This document shows positions 1 through 7,097 of a stretch of DNA of 10,002 nt, piece by piece. How positions within the stretch are numbered: the first letter of the stretch is position 1; each line of letters begins with the position of its first letter. The notes beneath the pieces were generated by a model. That model was not told the DNA's origin and did no database searches. It worked only from the letters and a program-made list of their open reading frames with translations. This DNA comes from Paracoccaceae bacterium (GTDB taxonomy: Bacteria > Pseudomonadota > Alphaproteobacteria > Rhodobacterales > Rhodobacteraceae), in NCBI GenBank assembly GCA_018647275.1, contig JABGTH010000270.1:1-10002 (forward strand), given 5' to 3'. The position numbers and the translations under genes were made by a program.

Positions 1-316
1 AGAAAACTGGAATGCCTTTGGCCTGCAATGCATACATCAGACGTTCTGAATGCGGGATCAAAGGGGCGGCCATTTCAATCCAACGGTCATGCCAGATTTG
101 TAGCTCATCAGCCCAGTCTGGGTTGTCTTTCGCTGTTTGCTCCAGCGTCTCTTCAAACGGTGCTCCGGCATCAATCCGGTCGTTCATCCCGTGCAAATCA
201 ACAGCGGCAAAAAAACCGCAACGGCGTTCTTCGCCAATAACGCTGTCAAAAAACTGTTCGGGCTGCCAGCCAATGAATACATTTCCAATGTCAAAAACGA
301 CGGCTTTGATTGTCAT
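1..316 (-). CDS. HAD-family hydrolase, 3' end cut by window edge
   Basis: About 105 N-terminal residues are visible, starting MTIKAVVFDIGNVFIGWQP. The DIGNV stretch (residues 9-13) is HAD motif I, with Asp9 as the expected nucleophile. The DxGN form is common in HAD subfamily IA enzymes such as the YihX-like sugar phosphatases and haloacid dehalogenase relatives. The following helical region (about residues 20-90) fits a small alpha-helical cap. Motifs II to IV lie outside the window, so the substrate cannot be inferred. The ATG at 316 has an AGGA-type ribosome site about 8 bases upstream. It begins 10 bases after the yaiI stop, so it is probably the last visible gene of the fghA-sthA-yaiI transcript. 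The family call is firm; the exact phosphatase or dehalogenase role is open. Confidence 0.85.
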   Translation of the reverse strand, partial: MTIKAVVFDIGNVFIGWQPEQFFDSVIGEERRCGFFAAVDLHGMNDRIDAGAPFEETLEQTAKDNPDWADELQIWHDRWIEMAAPLIPHSERLMYALQAKGIPVF

Positions 317-326
317 GGAGGTCTTC

Positions 327-779
327 CTATTGTTGTTTCGCAGCCGCGCGCAGTTCGCGTTCAAGTGCTTCTAAAAACCGGGATCGGTCTGTCTTTGAAA
401 ATACTTTTCCGCCGCCTTGGCGAAATGGATCGGCAGCGCGTAGGTCAGCCATTAAGTCACGTGTAGCAAGGATGTTGCCAATGTTGGCTTGGTTCAATGC
501 CTCGCCGTTGTGCTTAAGAACACTGGCACCAGCCTCAACACATTTTGCGGCCAATGGAATGTCGCCTGTGACAACAACATCGCCTGGCCCACAACGATCA
601 GCGATCCACATATCCGCAATGTCTGGACCATCGGCCACAATGACTGTTTCGACCAATGGATTGGCTGATGGGCGTAAGCCGCCGTTTGAAACTACGAACA
701 TCTTACATGCGTGTCGCGTTGCCACCCTTTCGGCTTCGGCCTTCACAGGGCAAGCATCCGCGTCAATATAGAGACTCAT
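327..779 (-). CDS. yaiI: YaiI/YqxD family protein (UPF0178, DUF188)
   Basis: A 150-residue protein that matches the family's usual length. The N-terminal strand carries the signature YIDADACPVK (residues 4-13), with acidic residues and a Cys-Pro as in YaiI/YqxD proteins. It is followed by VVSNGG and by VVTGDIPLAAKC in the central part, also typical. The acidic cluster resembles PIN/nuclease-like folds, but no biochemical role is established for the family, so no function is assigned. The start codon overlaps the sthA stop in an ATGA arrangement (776-779), which implies translational coupling to sthA. The C-terminal tail is basic and rich in Arg and Ala. No defects were seen. Confidence 0.93.
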   Translation of the reverse strand: MSLYIDADACPVKAEAERVATRHACKMFVVSNGGLRPSANPLVETVIVADGPDIADMWIADRCGPGDVVVTGDIPLAAKCVEAGASVLKHNGEALNQANIGNILATRDLMADLRAADPFRQGGGKVFSKTDRSRFLEALERELRAAAKQQ

Positions 780-2203
780 TTTTTGGATTTCTTCCTTGGT
801 GTTTTGAATTCGTCCGGAATCGGCATGCGATTAAATGCATCGAGACCAGCAATCTTATAGGCCTCTGCCAAAGTTGGATAGTTGAAGGTGTTCTGAACGA
901 AATAGTCTACAGTCCCTTTGAGGTTTAAAACAGCCTGAGCGATGTGGATCAGCTCAGTTGCACCTTCGCCAACGATTTGCACCCCTAGTACACGACGTGT
1001 TTTGAGGGAAACCAGCATCTTCAGCATTCCGTGTTCAAGACCCATAATGTGCCCACGTGATGTTTCGCGAAAACGTGCTTCGCCGATTTCGTATGGGATC
1101 TCGCGTTCTTGCATCTCTTCTTCTGACATGCCGCAGGTGGAAATTTCTGGAACCGAATAAATCCCATAAGGGAACCAAGCGCTTTCGCCCAACGTCGGAG
1201 TGTCCAGTGCGTGACAAGCCGCAACGCGACCTTGCTGACCCGAGGTGGAGGCAAGTGATGGGTGGCCGATTACGTCACCAGCAGCATAGATATGAGGGAC
1301 CGAGGTTTGATAGGTCTTGCGGTCGACTTCGATACGGCCGCGGTGGTCGGTTTCTAAGCCAGCAGCCCCTGGTTCCAATTTGTCTGTCGCACCCATACGG
1401 CCCGCAGCAAACAGCAGCATTTCGCCGCGAATGTGACGGCCATTTTCTAGTGTAACTTCGACGTGGTCGCCTGCGTCCTCAACTTTTTCAATTGCAGAGC
1501 CAAGGCGTAAATCTACACCGTTCTCTTTGATCTGATGGGTGAAATCTTGGATAATCGCTTTGTCGATGAAATCTAGGAAGGTATCACGTGGTTCAATGAG
1601 CGTTACGCTAATGTCGAGGGCAGCAAACATAGATGCATATTCAACGCCGATGACGCCTGCTCCAACAACAATTAGGCTACGTGGGATTTGCGCCATGTCT
1701 AGGAATTCATCGCTGTCGAGAATGGTCGTACCGTTGAACGGTATATAATCTGGGCGGTATGTCTTTGTGCCGGTTGAGATTAAGAACTTGTCGGCAGTCA
1801 GCGTTGTGCTTTCACCCGCTTCCGTCTCCACCTCGATTGTGTTCGCATCTATGAAGTGAGCTGCGCCGTGTAATGTCTCAACGTGGTTACGATTGAACTG
1901 GTGCTCTAGAACATCGACTTCGTGGTCGAGGGTCATGTGCAAGCGCCCCTTTAGATCTTCTGCTTTGATCTCTTGCTTTACGCGGTACGAGCGACCGTAA
2001 AAGCTGCGCTCGCGCCATCCTGAAAGGTTCAATACCGTTTCGCGCAGGGTCTTGGATGGGATGGTGCCAGTGTGTACGGAAACGCCGCCAACACGGTCTT
2101 TGCGATCGATAACTAAAACGCGGCGTTTTAGTTTGCCAGCTTGGATTGCGGCAGAACGGCCGGATGGGCCGGAACCGATGATTATAAGGTCATAATGGCT
2201 CAT
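776..2203 (-). CDS. sthA: Soluble (Si-specific) NAD(P)+ transhydrogenase SthA
   Basis: A 475-residue cytosolic flavoprotein of the pyridine nucleotide-disulfide oxidoreductase family. It interconverts NADPH + NAD+ with NADP+ + NADH. The FAD-binding motif GSGPSG is at residues 10-15, the second nucleotide-binding motif GAGVIG at 181-186, the second FAD motif around AAGDVIG (307-313), and the dimerisation domain from about 345. The redox-centre region reads GGVSVHTGTIPSK. Both cysteine positions of dihydrolipoamide dehydrogenase are replaced, by Ser42 and Thr47. NYPTLAEAYK (441-450) stands where lipoamide dehydrogenases have their His-Glu catalytic pair. Both features fit a transhydrogenase rather than a disulfide reductase. 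The gene begins 3 bases after the fghA stop and overlaps yaiI by 4 bases. The C-terminus is a lysine-rich tail beyond the usual end of E. coli SthA. Confidence 0.93.
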   Translation of the reverse strand: MSHYDLIIIGSGPSGRSAAIQAGKLKRRVLVIDRKDRVGGVSVHTGTIPSKTLRETVLNLSGWRERSFYGRSYRVKQEIKAEDLKGRLHMTLDHEVDVLEHQFNRNHVETLHGAAHFIDANTIEVETEAGESTTLTADKFLISTGTKTYRPDYIPFNGTTILDSDEFLDMAQIPRSLIVVGAGVIGVEYASMFAALDISVTLIEPRDTFLDFIDKAIIQDFTHQIKENGVDLRLGSAIEKVEDAGDHVEVTLENGRHIRGEMLLFAAGRMGATDKLEPGAAGLETDHRGRIEVDRKTYQTSVPHIYAAGDVIGHPSLASTSGQQGRVAACHALDTPTLGESAWFPYGIYSVPEISTCGMSEEEMQEREIPYEIGEARFRETSRGHIMGLEHGMLKMLVSLKTRRVLGVQIVGEGATELIHIAQAVLNLKGTVDYFVQNTFNYPTLAEAYKIAGLDAFNRMPIPDEFKTPRKKSKK

Positions 2204-2206
2204 TGA

Positions 2207-3043
2207 TTAATCCGTATACAGAGCGTCAGCATGGAAGGCGACGTGGTCTTCGATGAACGTTGAAACAAAGAAATAGCTGTGGTCGTAACCTGGTTGTAGG
2301 CGCAGGGTGGCTTCTTGGCGACGTTTTGCAATGGCGTTAAAAAGCGCTTCGGGTTTTAGAAAATCGATGAATTGATCCTTGGTGCCTGTGTCGATTAGGA
2401 CAGGGCCATCAAAGCCGACTTTTTCCATCATGAGGCTCGCGTCATGTGCGGCCCATGTGGTTTCGTCTGTGCCAAGATATGCGGTCAGTTGCTTGCGTCC
2501 CCAATCAGCTGTGGTTGGGCTGCAGATTGGTGCAAAGGCGGAAACTGAGCGGTAGTGGCCCGGCAAACCCATCGCCATGGTCAATGCGCCATGGCCACCC
2601 ATTGAGTGACCAGTTATTGATTGACGTTCCATATCGATGCTGAAATTTTCTGCGATCAATGCTGGCAACTCTTCGGTGATGTAATCCCACATTTGGAAAT
2701 TCGATTTCCATGGGTCTTGGGTTGCATTGACGTAAAATCCAGCACCTTGGCCAAGGTCATAACTTTCGTCATCTGTAACACTCTTGCCGCGGGGGGAAGT
2801 GTCTGGGAAAATCAATGCGATTCCATGTTCCGCGGCCCAAACCTGCGCGCCAGCTTTGGACATTGCGTTTTCGTGTGTGCAAGTAAGGCCAGAAAGATAC
2901 CAAAGCACGGGAACCGGTCCGTCTTTTGCTTCGACAGGCAGGAACACCCCAAATGTCATGTCACATGCGCAGGATTTTGACGTGTGAGTGTAGACGCCTT
3001 GGGTGCCACCAAAGCAGGTGTTCTCGGAAACGGTCTTCATCAT
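2207..3043 (-). CDS. fghA: S-formylglutathione hydrolase FghA
   Basis: A 278-residue alpha/beta hydrolase of the esterase D type. It hydrolyses S-formylglutathione to formate and glutathione, the second step of glutathione-dependent formaldehyde oxidation in the cytosol. The nucleophile elbow GHSMGG gives Ser147. The rest of the triad is Asp223 (in TKDQF) and His255 (in YDHSYFF). The family stretch SGLTCT (51-56), with Cys55, is present. Length is normal. The frame opens with two adjacent ATG codons (3043 and 3040). An AAGGAG ribosome site (3047-3052) lies 3 bases from the first and 6 from the second, so the ATG at 3040 is the more likely start. It appears to lead a run with sthA, yaiI and a HAD gene. 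The usual partner, glutathione-dependent formaldehyde dehydrogenase, is not in the window. Confidence 0.95.
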   Translation of the reverse strand: MMKTVSENTCFGGTQGVYTHTSKSCACDMTFGVFLPVEAKDGPVPVLWYLSGLTCTHENAMSKAGAQVWAAEHGIALIFPDTSPRGKSVTDDESYDLGQGAGFYVNATQDPWKSNFQMWDYITEELPALIAENFSIDMERQSITGHSMGGHGALTMAMGLPGHYRSVSAFAPICSPTTADWGRKQLTAYLGTDETTWAAHDASLMMEKVGFDGPVLIDTGTKDQFIDFLKPEALFNAIAKRRQEATLRLQPGYDHSYFFVSTFIEDHVAFHADALYTD

Positions 3044-3046
3044 TTT

Positions 3047-3052
3047 CTCCTT
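3047..3052 (-). promoter_or_regulatory. Ribosome binding site of fghA
   Basis: On the minus strand this reads AAGGAG, followed by AAA and two consecutive ATG codons. Spacing favours the second ATG (3040) as the start of FghA. It is one of the clearest Shine-Dalgarno sites in the window. Confidence 0.7.
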
Positions 3053-3069
3053 ACGGCTGTTATGTACAT

Positions 3070-3084
3070 CGCTAGCGGTTAGCG
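3070..3084. repeat. Small inverted repeat upstream of fghA
   Basis: CGCTA and TAGCG face each other around a 5-base spacer, 27 bases upstream of the first fghA ATG. This is inside the 95-base gap that should hold the promoter of the fghA run. Its position would suit an operator, but the arms are only 5 bp and such repeats are frequent by chance. I could not identify a clear -35/-10 pair around it. Confidence 0.25.
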
Positions 3085-3138
3085 TGGGTTTGGTAAAGTG
3101 CAGGTCCCTTTTGAGAGCGCATTTATGATTGATTGAGA

Positions 3139-4068
3139 CTAAGAGTTAGTTACCCACCCAATGACCAAACTGACGGTGAAAATACTTATCGCAGTTGAAA
3201 CCAGAATTGCGGCTGAAACTCTTTGTGGAGCTACGCTGTAGTGCTGTGCCAACATGTATACGTTTCCAGCGACAGGTAGCGATGCGGCGGCAATCAAAAC
3301 CGCTGCGCTGTAAGGATCAACCGAAAAAAGGAAGAGCGCACCAAATGCGACGAAGGCAGGATGCAGGACCAATTTACAAAAAGTTAGCCAGCCAGCGACT
3401 GCAATACGTTCGGCTGATTTCGTGGCAAGGGATGCGCCGATTGCAAACAATGCCCCAGGGGTTGCAGCACCGCCAAGGATTGCAAGGAATTCGTTGAGAG
3501 GGACGGGGATCGTTACATCGAAGCCAGAGCACAAAAGCCCTAGTGTCATTGCAACGATCATGGGGTTTTTAATCAACCCTAAGCCAACAGTTTTTAAGAT
3601 GCGTATCGACATCTGGCTATCTTGTGATCCAGTGACAAGGATCACGACCAGCGATGAGAAGATGATCAGATCAACAGCTAGCATCATCATGATTGGTCCA
3701 ATAGCTGCTTCACCCAAAATCAAGGTCAGCATCGGGAGGCCTAGAAATCCAATATTTCCGATCACAGCACATTGCGCTTCGATTGCGTTGGTGGCGACAT
3801 TCAAGTTGCGCAGGAATCCCACAATCGTTGCGATTCCATAAACGAATGCGGTGCCCCAAAGATAAGCTGCGATGAGCCGAGCATCCCATACTTCGGACAA
3901 TTCGATGTTTGCTGCAAATCGGAAAATCATAGCAGAAAGGGCAAAGAAGAACACGAATTTAGTCAGATATCTTGTAGCGTCTTCATTGAAAAAACCCGTA
4001 CGTCCGGCCCCATAGCCTAACGCTATGATTGCGAAGAATGGTAACGTTTGCAACAAAATCATGAGCAT
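3139..4068 (-). CDS. AEC-family permease (auxin efflux carrier-like)
   Basis: A 309-residue, very hydrophobic inner-membrane protein with about ten membrane segments in two halves, the usual architecture and length of the AEC family. Hallmark stretches are NIGFLGLP (105-112, first half), KNPMIVAM (167-174), GGAATPGALFAIGASLA (199-215), KLVLHPAFV (232-240) and LPVAGNVYMLAQ (264-275, second half). The family exports or takes up organic acids such as malate and malonate, and auxin in plants. The substrate cannot be read from the sequence. Two close in-frame ATGs (4068 and 4062) compete for the start, and neither has a strong ribosome site. It lies 60 bases after paaK and 95 before fghA, all on one strand, so it may be co-transcribed with either or neither. 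Confidence 0.9.
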   Translation of the reverse strand: MLMILLQTLPFFAIIALGYGAGRTGFFNEDATRYLTKFVFFFALSAMIFRFAANIELSEVWDARLIAAYLWGTAFVYGIATIVGFLRNLNVATNAIEAQCAVIGNIGFLGLPMLTLILGEAAIGPIMMMLAVDLIIFSSLVVILVTGSQDSQMSIRILKTVGLGLIKNPMIVAMTLGLLCSGFDVTIPVPLNEFLAILGGAATPGALFAIGASLATKSAERIAVAGWLTFCKLVLHPAFVAFGALFLFSVDPYSAAVLIAAASLPVAGNVYMLAQHYSVAPQRVSAAILVSTAISIFTVSLVIGWVTNS

Positions 4069-4128
4069 AACGTTAACTTATGCCGCCAGTGATCGGTCTG
4101 GCAATGTGGGGTGCATGAATTTTAATAG

Positions 4129-5439
4129 TTAAGACTTCGGGCGATTGTCCAATATGCGTACCGCTTTGCCTTCGGAGCGTGCGACACCCCCAGTATCCAA
4201 AACGTCGATCTTAACGCTGATACCAACAGACTGTTTGATTGCAGAAGCTAAGGAACGACCAGCGGTTTCGCGAGCCTCTTGCCCTAGCGCAGAATCTGCG
4301 ACTTCTGTCACAATACGCATTTGATCCATGCGATCAGGTTTGCTTAGTTCAATCTGAAAATGTGGGGCAAGGCCAGGCGTCCCCATCAAGGCTTCTTCGA
4401 TTTGCGTCGGGAATACGTTCACCCCTCGCAAGATAATCATATCATCGGAACGGCCCGTTACCTTTTCCATCCGCCGCATGCTGCGCGCAGTTCCTTCTAG
4501 GAGTCGAGTCAAGTCGCGTGTGCGGTATCGGATGATTGGAAATGCTTCTTTGGTCAATGAGGTGAAAACCAGCTCACCCTGCTCGCCGTCTTCGACCAGC
4601 TCTCCTGTCTCTGGGTTGATAATCTCAGGGTAAAAGTGATCTTCCCAAATGTGTAAGCCGTCTTTGGTTTCGACGCATTCGTTCGCGACGCCGGGGCCCA
4701 TGATTTCGCTTAACCCATAGATGTCGACTGCGTGCATATCAAAGGTCTGTTCGATCTCGTGGCGCATCGCGTTGGTCCATGGTTCGGCGCCAAAGATGCC
4801 AACATCCAAAGAGCAATCGCGTGGGTCTAAACCTTGTGCTGCGAATTCATCCAAAATAGAAAGGGCGTAGGACGGAGTGACTGTTATTCCGTTTGGCTTG
4901 AAGTCATTTATCAAGCGTACTTGGCGGGGTGTCATACCTCCTGAAATTGGAACGGTGCTGAGGCCTAGGGCGTCAGCGCCCAAATGGATGCCCAATCCGC
5001 CAGTAAACAACCCATACCCATATGCGTTATGCAGCATATCACCAGGTCTCAGGCCTGACGCACGCAATGAACGCGCAACGACTGAACCCCAAACATCAAG
5101 GTCATTTTGTGTGTAGCCAACAACCGTCGGCTGGCCTGTTGTGCCCGATGAGGCGTGGATGCGTGCAACTTGTTCGCGTGGCACAGCAAACATTCCGAAA
5201 GGGTAATTGGCGCGTAGATCTTGTTTTACGGTAAACGGAAATTTCGAAAGATCACTTAGCGATTTTAGATCGTCAGGATGCACACCTGCATCATCAAATG
5301 ATGTTTTGTAAAAAGGCACGTTTTCATAGGCATGGCGCAGCGACCATTTTAAGCGCTCGAGTTGAAGTGTCTCGATCTCATCACGGCTGGCGATTTCAAT
5401 GGGATCAAGTGACGATTTGGCGGGCGTTAGGTCTTTCAT
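4129..5439 (-). CDS. paaK: Phenylacetate-CoA ligase PaaK
   Basis: A 436-residue AMP-forming ligase that activates phenylacetate with ATP and CoA to phenylacetyl-CoA, the entry step of aerobic phenylacetate breakdown. The phosphate-binding loop SSGTTGQPT is at residues 98-106, the YGLSE adenylate motif at 241-245, and the hinge GRSDDMIILRGVNVFP at 329-344. The C-terminal lobe has Lys425 in SEGKAVRI as the probable adenylation lysine. I chose the ATG at 5439 over one six codons upstream (5457). It has a GGAG site about 7 bases before it, and it shares one base with the paaI stop in a TGATG arrangement, the usual mark of translational coupling. Length is then normal. Related aryl-CoA ligases share these motifs, so the exact acid is inferred partly from the paaI partner. 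Confidence 0.93.
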   Translation of the reverse strand: MKDLTPAKSSLDPIEIASRDEIETLQLERLKWSLRHAYENVPFYKTSFDDAGVHPDDLKSLSDLSKFPFTVKQDLRANYPFGMFAVPREQVARIHASSGTTGQPTVVGYTQNDLDVWGSVVARSLRASGLRPGDMLHNAYGYGLFTGGLGIHLGADALGLSTVPISGGMTPRQVRLINDFKPNGITVTPSYALSILDEFAAQGLDPRDCSLDVGIFGAEPWTNAMRHEIEQTFDMHAVDIYGLSEIMGPGVANECVETKDGLHIWEDHFYPEIINPETGELVEDGEQGELVFTSLTKEAFPIIRYRTRDLTRLLEGTARSMRRMEKVTGRSDDMIILRGVNVFPTQIEEALMGTPGLAPHFQIELSKPDRMDQMRIVTEVADSALGQEARETAGRSLASAIKQSVGISVKIDVLDTGGVARSEGKAVRILDNRPKS

Positions 5440-5888
5440 CAAGCGTCTCCGTTGCAATCTGCTGGTTCAGGGAAATGTTGGCCCTTAATTGTGCGGGACA
5501 GGCCGTGAAATAGCGCAACCATGCGGCCTGCTTCGCCCGTAACAATAACATCGTAGGTACCTGATCGACCTGTTTTTGACGTTTCAGTTGCTCTGGCGAT
5601 TAGGCGTTCACCAAGTTTGCCTGCGTGAACATAGGTTATTTGGTTTTGCTGAGCGACTGTAAGTTGGTTGTAAGTATTACAGGCAAAAGCAAAGGCACTG
5701 TCGGCGAGGGTAAAGATATATCCGCCATGACAAATACCGTGACCGTTTAGCATATGTGGTTGGATATCCATCGACATGGTAGCGGTACCAACATCTACAT
5801 GTTCAATTGCCATTTTTAACCCTTGGGTCGTGGCATCTTGCGCATACATCAGTTCTGCACATTTCTTGGCGCGGTCTTGTGGGGTCAA
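5439..5888 (-). CDS. paaI: PaaI-type hot-dog thioesterase, phenylacetate pathway
   Basis: A 149-residue single-domain hot-dog thioesterase. PaaI enzymes hydrolyse hydroxyphenylacetyl-CoA and ring-derived dead-end thioesters, which frees CoA during phenylacetate catabolism. The family signature spans residues 48-71. It includes NGHGICHGG with His54, then Asp63 in LADSAFAFACN, the position of the catalytic Asp in E. coli PaaI. The frame opens with TTG (5886-5888), supported by a strong AGGAG site 6 bases upstream and by the correct N-terminal length. The gene ends in the one-base overlap with paaK. The ring-epoxidase genes paaABCDE and the beta-oxidation genes are not adjacent: the next gene upstream runs the other way. 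Confidence 0.92.
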   Translation of the reverse strand: MTPQDRAKKCAELMYAQDATTQGLKMAIEHVDVGTATMSMDIQPHMLNGHGICHGGYIFTLADSAFAFACNTYNQLTVAQQNQITYVHAGKLGERLIARATETSKTGRSGTYDVIVTGEAGRMVALFHGLSRTIKGQHFPEPADCNGDA

Positions 5889-5894
5889 TGTCTG

Positions 5895-5899
5895 CTCCT
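5895..5899 (-). promoter_or_regulatory. Ribosome binding site deciding the TTG start of paaI
   Basis: The minus strand reads AGGAG, six bases before a TTG codon that begins the PaaI frame (TTG ACC CCA CAA GAC). No ATG exists in a suitable position, so this site supports a non-ATG start. Confidence 0.7.
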
Positions 5900-6014
5900 G
5901 CAGGTCATGTTTCCGTTTGAAATATCTTGCGCAGAATGTGTAACGTATTCAAGTGTGGATAATTGAACGATCTGATCCCCTTGATTTGAACGCGAAATAA
6001 CGCAAATGTAGATT

Positions 6015-6359
6015 ATGGCTGCCCAGATTTCCTCTCCGCATCTACGAGAAATTCCTCCTCCGCAGGTTTCGTTTCACCGGACCGAGCTTGCTCCGATCCT
6101 ATCCTTGTATGGACGGATGGTGGCTGCAGGAGAGTGGCGGGACTATGGCATTTCTTCATTGCGCGAAGTTGCCGTGTTTTCAATCTTTCGGCGTACCGCT
6201 GAGAATCCTATGTATCGGATCGAGAAACGGCCAAAGCTTCGCGATAAACAAGGGATGTTCGCAGTCATCGGGATGGATGGCCAGGTTCTGCGTCGCGGCC
6301 AAGATCTAAAGACAGTTCTGCGTGTGTTAGAGCGTAAGTTAATTCGCTCAGTTGACTGA
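6015..6359 (+). CDS. DUF2794 domain-containing protein
   Basis: A 114-residue protein that carries the whole DUF2794 domain, a small family found in alphaproteobacteria. Recognisable stretches are VSFHRTEL (19-26), LYGRMVAAGEWRDYGI (31-46), FSIFRRTAENP (55-65), YRIEKRPKL (67-75) and a basic C-terminus. No function is established for the family, and no signal peptide or membrane segment is visible, so it is probably cytosolic. The ATG at 6015 lacks a clear ribosome site. It is divergent from paaI across a 126-base gap that should hold both promoters, although I could not pick out convincing -35/-10 pairs. Its 3' end overlaps the remains of the convergent NlpC/P60 gene by 12 bases. It looks intact. 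Confidence 0.88.
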   Translation: MAAQISSPHLREIPPPQVSFHRTELAPILSLYGRMVAAGEWRDYGISSLREVAVFSIFRRTAENPMYRIEKRPKLRDKQGMFAVIGMDGQVLRRGQDLKTVLRVLERKLIRSVD

Positions 6360-7095
6360 GAATAGCCGTTTGTGTGCGGTAATGTCACCGTCTCCTTGGT
6401 CTTTGATCCGTTTGATTGCAGCATGAAGTGGTTCGTAAGCGCACGCCATATGAAACGCATTTGCATGGATTAAGGTGTTAGCATCTACTGCAAGTGCAAT
6501 GTGCCCTTTCCAAAATATAAAGGCCGGATTTAATGCGAGAATTGGGTGATACGGTTTATGCTAATTGCTTTTCTTGCTGATCACTGTCCCCAGGGCAGGG
6601 GATGCCACTTGCCGTAAGTGCGGCCTGTACCAAGCCAGAACAATCAATGCTTGTGTTCGAGTTGCCGCCCCATAGATAGGGTGTGCCCAAAAACAGCTCA
6701 GCGGCTTCGACATATGCCGTATTTCTGTCTTTGCAAACTTCTCGGTCTCTCCCGTAACCCTTACCAAAGAACCATGACATTTAAGAAATGTGATCAGCCC
6801 ATTTCATATAGGCTTTGCCGTAAGTGTGGCTTGCCAACGCGCTAATGCGGTGCGTTGTGGGATCGTTGGCGCATAAGTGACTACTGTTTATAAAACCTAC
6901 GTAGTTATCCTTCTCCGTAACAACGTAGGAATGCCCATCCACGCTTCCCAAGATGGTTACTCGCTCTCCAAGCAACACTTGTCGATCGCGCTTGTGCCCA
7001 GTGTGCCTGTTTAGATCAGAAATGGGCACAGATACGCTTGCTGGTGTTCGTTTTGAACTAATATTTGGGTCTGGTCTGGTGCGTGGGTCAGTCAT
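6348..7095 (-). pseudogene. NlpC/P60 family cell-wall hydrolase, broken by frameshifts
   Basis: Stitching frames recovers a typical Rhodobacterales NlpC/P60 protein. Frame 0 runs from the ATG at 7095 to TAA at 6781 and holds an SH3-like N-terminal region (DRQVLLGERVTILGS, DNYVGFINSSHL). A +1 frame then encodes SLVRVTGETEKFAKTE (about 6770-6722). Frame 0 resumes with FLGTPYLWGGNS and the catalytic Cys motif DCSGLVQ (Cys codon 6640-6642), then stops at TAA 6556. The +1 frame returns with FIFWKGHIAL (catalytic His codon 6501-6503) and LIHANAFHMA (His codon 6465-6467), and ends at TGA 6348. So the cysteine and histidine of the active site are in different frames. The linker before the catalytic domain also seems shortened. 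The family cleaves murein peptides. The gene begins 2 bases after the leucyl aminopeptidase stop, the usual arrangement in this group. Loss of function is inferred; at least three frame changes make sequencing error an unlikely full explanation. Confidence 0.85.
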
Positions 7096-7097
7096 CG

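Noticed and set aside
12..771. Plus-strand open frames over the HAD and yaiI genes
   Set aside because: They are antisense shadows. The minus-strand frames carry clear family motifs and ribosome sites.
4085..4102. Possible hairpin GCCAG/CTGGC between paaK and the AEC permease gene, as a terminator
   Set aside because: The stem is only 5 bp with an 8-base loop and no T run on the minus strand, which is too weak to call.
5889..6014. Divergent promoter elements between paaI and the DUF2794 gene
   Set aside because: Several TTGAAC/TTGAAT-like boxes exist, but none has a convincing -10 partner at a workable distance from the start codons.
6609..6833. Two near-identical 19-base direct repeats (TTGCCGTAAGTGYGGCYTG) at 6609-6627 and 6815-6833 in the NlpC/P60 remnant
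   Set aside because: They encode unrelated parts of the protein and differ at two positions. Such a match is not unlikely by chance in 10 kb, and no third copy or array was seen.
6348..7095. Programmed frameshifting or stop-codon recoding to make a full NlpC/P60 protein
   Set aside because: There are several separate lesions, including an apparent linker deletion and no recognisable slippery site. TAA also serves as a normal stop in fghA and paaK, so decay is simpler.
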